Of a stretch of 64,000 bases of DNA, positions 63,363 to 64,000 are shown in pieces; position 1 is the stretch's first letter; each line of letters starts with the position of its first letter. The DNA is taken from assembly GCF_947488515.1 (NCBI RefSeq), contig NZ_CANKZF010000004.1, positions 124,001 through 188,000 of the forward strand. The letters are read 5' to 3'. The DNA comes from an uncultured Nocardioides sp. GTDB lineage: Bacteria; Actinomycetota; Actinomycetes; Propionibacteriales; Nocardioidaceae. The position numbers were made by a program, and so were the translations under genes. The notes beneath the pieces are model-generated. The model searched no databases and was not told the DNA's origin. It saw only the letters and a program-made list of their open reading frames with translations.

Positions 63363-64000
63363 GTGAGCGGCCCGGCACGTCGGCGTCGGGTCGAGGAGCC
63401 GGAGGAGCACGAGAACCACGAGCGGTGGCTGGTCACGTACGCCGACATGGTGACCCTGCTGATGGTGCTCTTCATCGTCATGTTCTCGATGAGCGTGGTG
63501 GACGAGCGGAAGTTCAACGCCCTCAAGGCGGGGCTCGCCGCGGGCTTCGGAGACTCCACGTCGGTGATGACCGGCTCGGAGTCGGTCCTCGACCGCCCGG
63601 GCGTCTCAGCCGTCTCGCCGGTGCGTGCGGAGACCTTCCCGGGCTCCTCGCCCTCCGTCCAGCAGGCCCGGCAGGCGCTCGCGACCCAGGAGCAGGGCTA
63701 CGCCGACGCGCGAGCCGAGCTCGCCCGGCTCGAGGAGCTGGGCCAGAAGCTCGAGGGTGCGCTGCGGCGCGAGGGCCTGGGCGGTGACGTCACCAGCACC
63801 ATCGACGACCGGGGGCTCGTGCTGAGCCTGACCTCGCGCCACGTGGTCTTCGAGCCGGACCGCGCCGAGCTCAGCGGCCGGGGCCGGCGGGTGCTGGATG
63901 CCGTGGCGCCCGTGCTGCGCGAGACCTCCGAGGACCTGCGCATCGACGGCCACACCAACCAGGTGCCGGTGAAGCCACGCTTCTTCGCCACCGACTGGGA
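63363..64000 (+). CDS. motB: Flagellar motor protein MotB, 3' truncated by window
   Basis: The frame from GTG 63363 runs off the right edge after about 212 codons. A charged N terminus precedes a single membrane helix with the proton-carrying Asp28 (TYADMVTLLMVLFIVMF). The C-terminal OmpA-like peptidoglycan-binding domain begins near residue 145 (LVLSLTSRHVVFEPDRAELSGRGRRVLDAVAPVL; IDGHTNQVPV). The start lies 18 bp after the motA stop; a six-codon mini-ORF (63346) overlaps it. Confidence 0.93.
   Translation, partial: MSGPARRRRVEEPEEHENHERWLVTYADMVTLLMVLFIVMFSMSVVDERKFNALKAGLAAGFGDSTSVMTGSESVLDRPGVSAVSPVRAETFPGSSPSVQQARQALATQEQGYADARAELARLEELGQKLEGALRREGLGGDVTSTIDDRGLVLSLTSRHVVFEPDRAELSGRGRRVLDAVAPVLRETSEDLRIDGHTNQVPVKPRFFATDW

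Noticed and set aside
63346..63366. Six-codon ORF between motA and motB
   Set aside because: Too short to support as a gene. It probably only reflects translational coupling to the GTG start of motB.

Overview
The window comes from a very GC-rich actinobacterium and most resembles a motile member of the Nocardioidaceae (Nocardioides-like). That placement is inferred from gene content: WS/DGAT and MMPL lipid-type genes, an F420/Ddn-type nitroreductase, a TadA plus TadA-associated pair, a sporadic DUF559/AbiEi-type gene and a flagellar locus in typical actinobacterial order. It is not based on a marker gene. GTG starts are frequent. At least twelve genes have a TANNNT -10 box ending 6-7 nt before the start codon, so leaderless mRNAs are probably common.

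Positions 1-12.6 kb hold housekeeping and transport genes: a Pr6Pr-like fragment, an aldo/keto reductase, a small P-loop kinase, an MFS exporter and a FetB-like permease. Next come a CmtR-like ArsR sensor, a VKOR-family protein and a CDF efflux pump; the sensor start and the CDF upstream region share an inverted repeat. They are followed by a YjdF-like membrane protein, ChrA, a NagD-type HAD phosphatase and a TetR-MMPL operon with a perfect palindromic operator. Positions 12.7-22.3 kb hold a stand-alone receiver, a YbaK-family deacylase, tRNA-Ser(CGA), an acyl-glycerol operon (PlsB, HAD-PlsC fusion, WS/DGAT), a GNAT enzyme, the tadA pair, upp and a DUF559/AbiEi-type gene. Positions 22.5-32.4 kb hold pntAB, a LacI-controlled sugar ABC importer without its own ATPase, a VIT/CCC1 transporter, an RNA ligase-like phosphodiesterase and an acyl-CoA dehydrogenase. 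Positions 32.5-43.8 kb hold two paralogous GAF histidine kinases, a lipoprotein, a sirtuin, a tightly overlapped operon (N-formylglutamate amidohydrolase-like, DUF1704 metallopeptidase, GshB-like ATP-grasp), a HATPase and small unknown genes, menB and a Ddn-like enzyme.

Positions 43.9-64 kb form a continuous flagellar locus: LuxR-type regulator, csrA-fliW-flgL-flgK-flgN (minus strand), then sigma factor, flagellin, fliD, fliS, a fliT-like gene, flgBC-fliEFGHIJ, a bifunctional muralytic protein, fliK, flgD, flgE, flbD, motA and a truncated motB. Four flagellar units share a CCTCAG-N16-CCGA(T/A) promoter-like motif. The flagellin leader carries a CsrA-type hairpin with GGA in its loop and a second GGA at the ribosome-binding site, which matches the presence of csrA and fliW.

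The least explained features are the intergenic repeats. Three copies of a 61-64 bp element sit exactly between a stop and a start codon, each bounded on both sides by RTGA. A 51-bp hairpin element occurs as two inverted copies around the DUF559/AbiEi-type gene. A 76-bp near-perfect palindrome occurs twice around the small kinase gene. A pair of 50-bp hairpins lies between two convergent genes.
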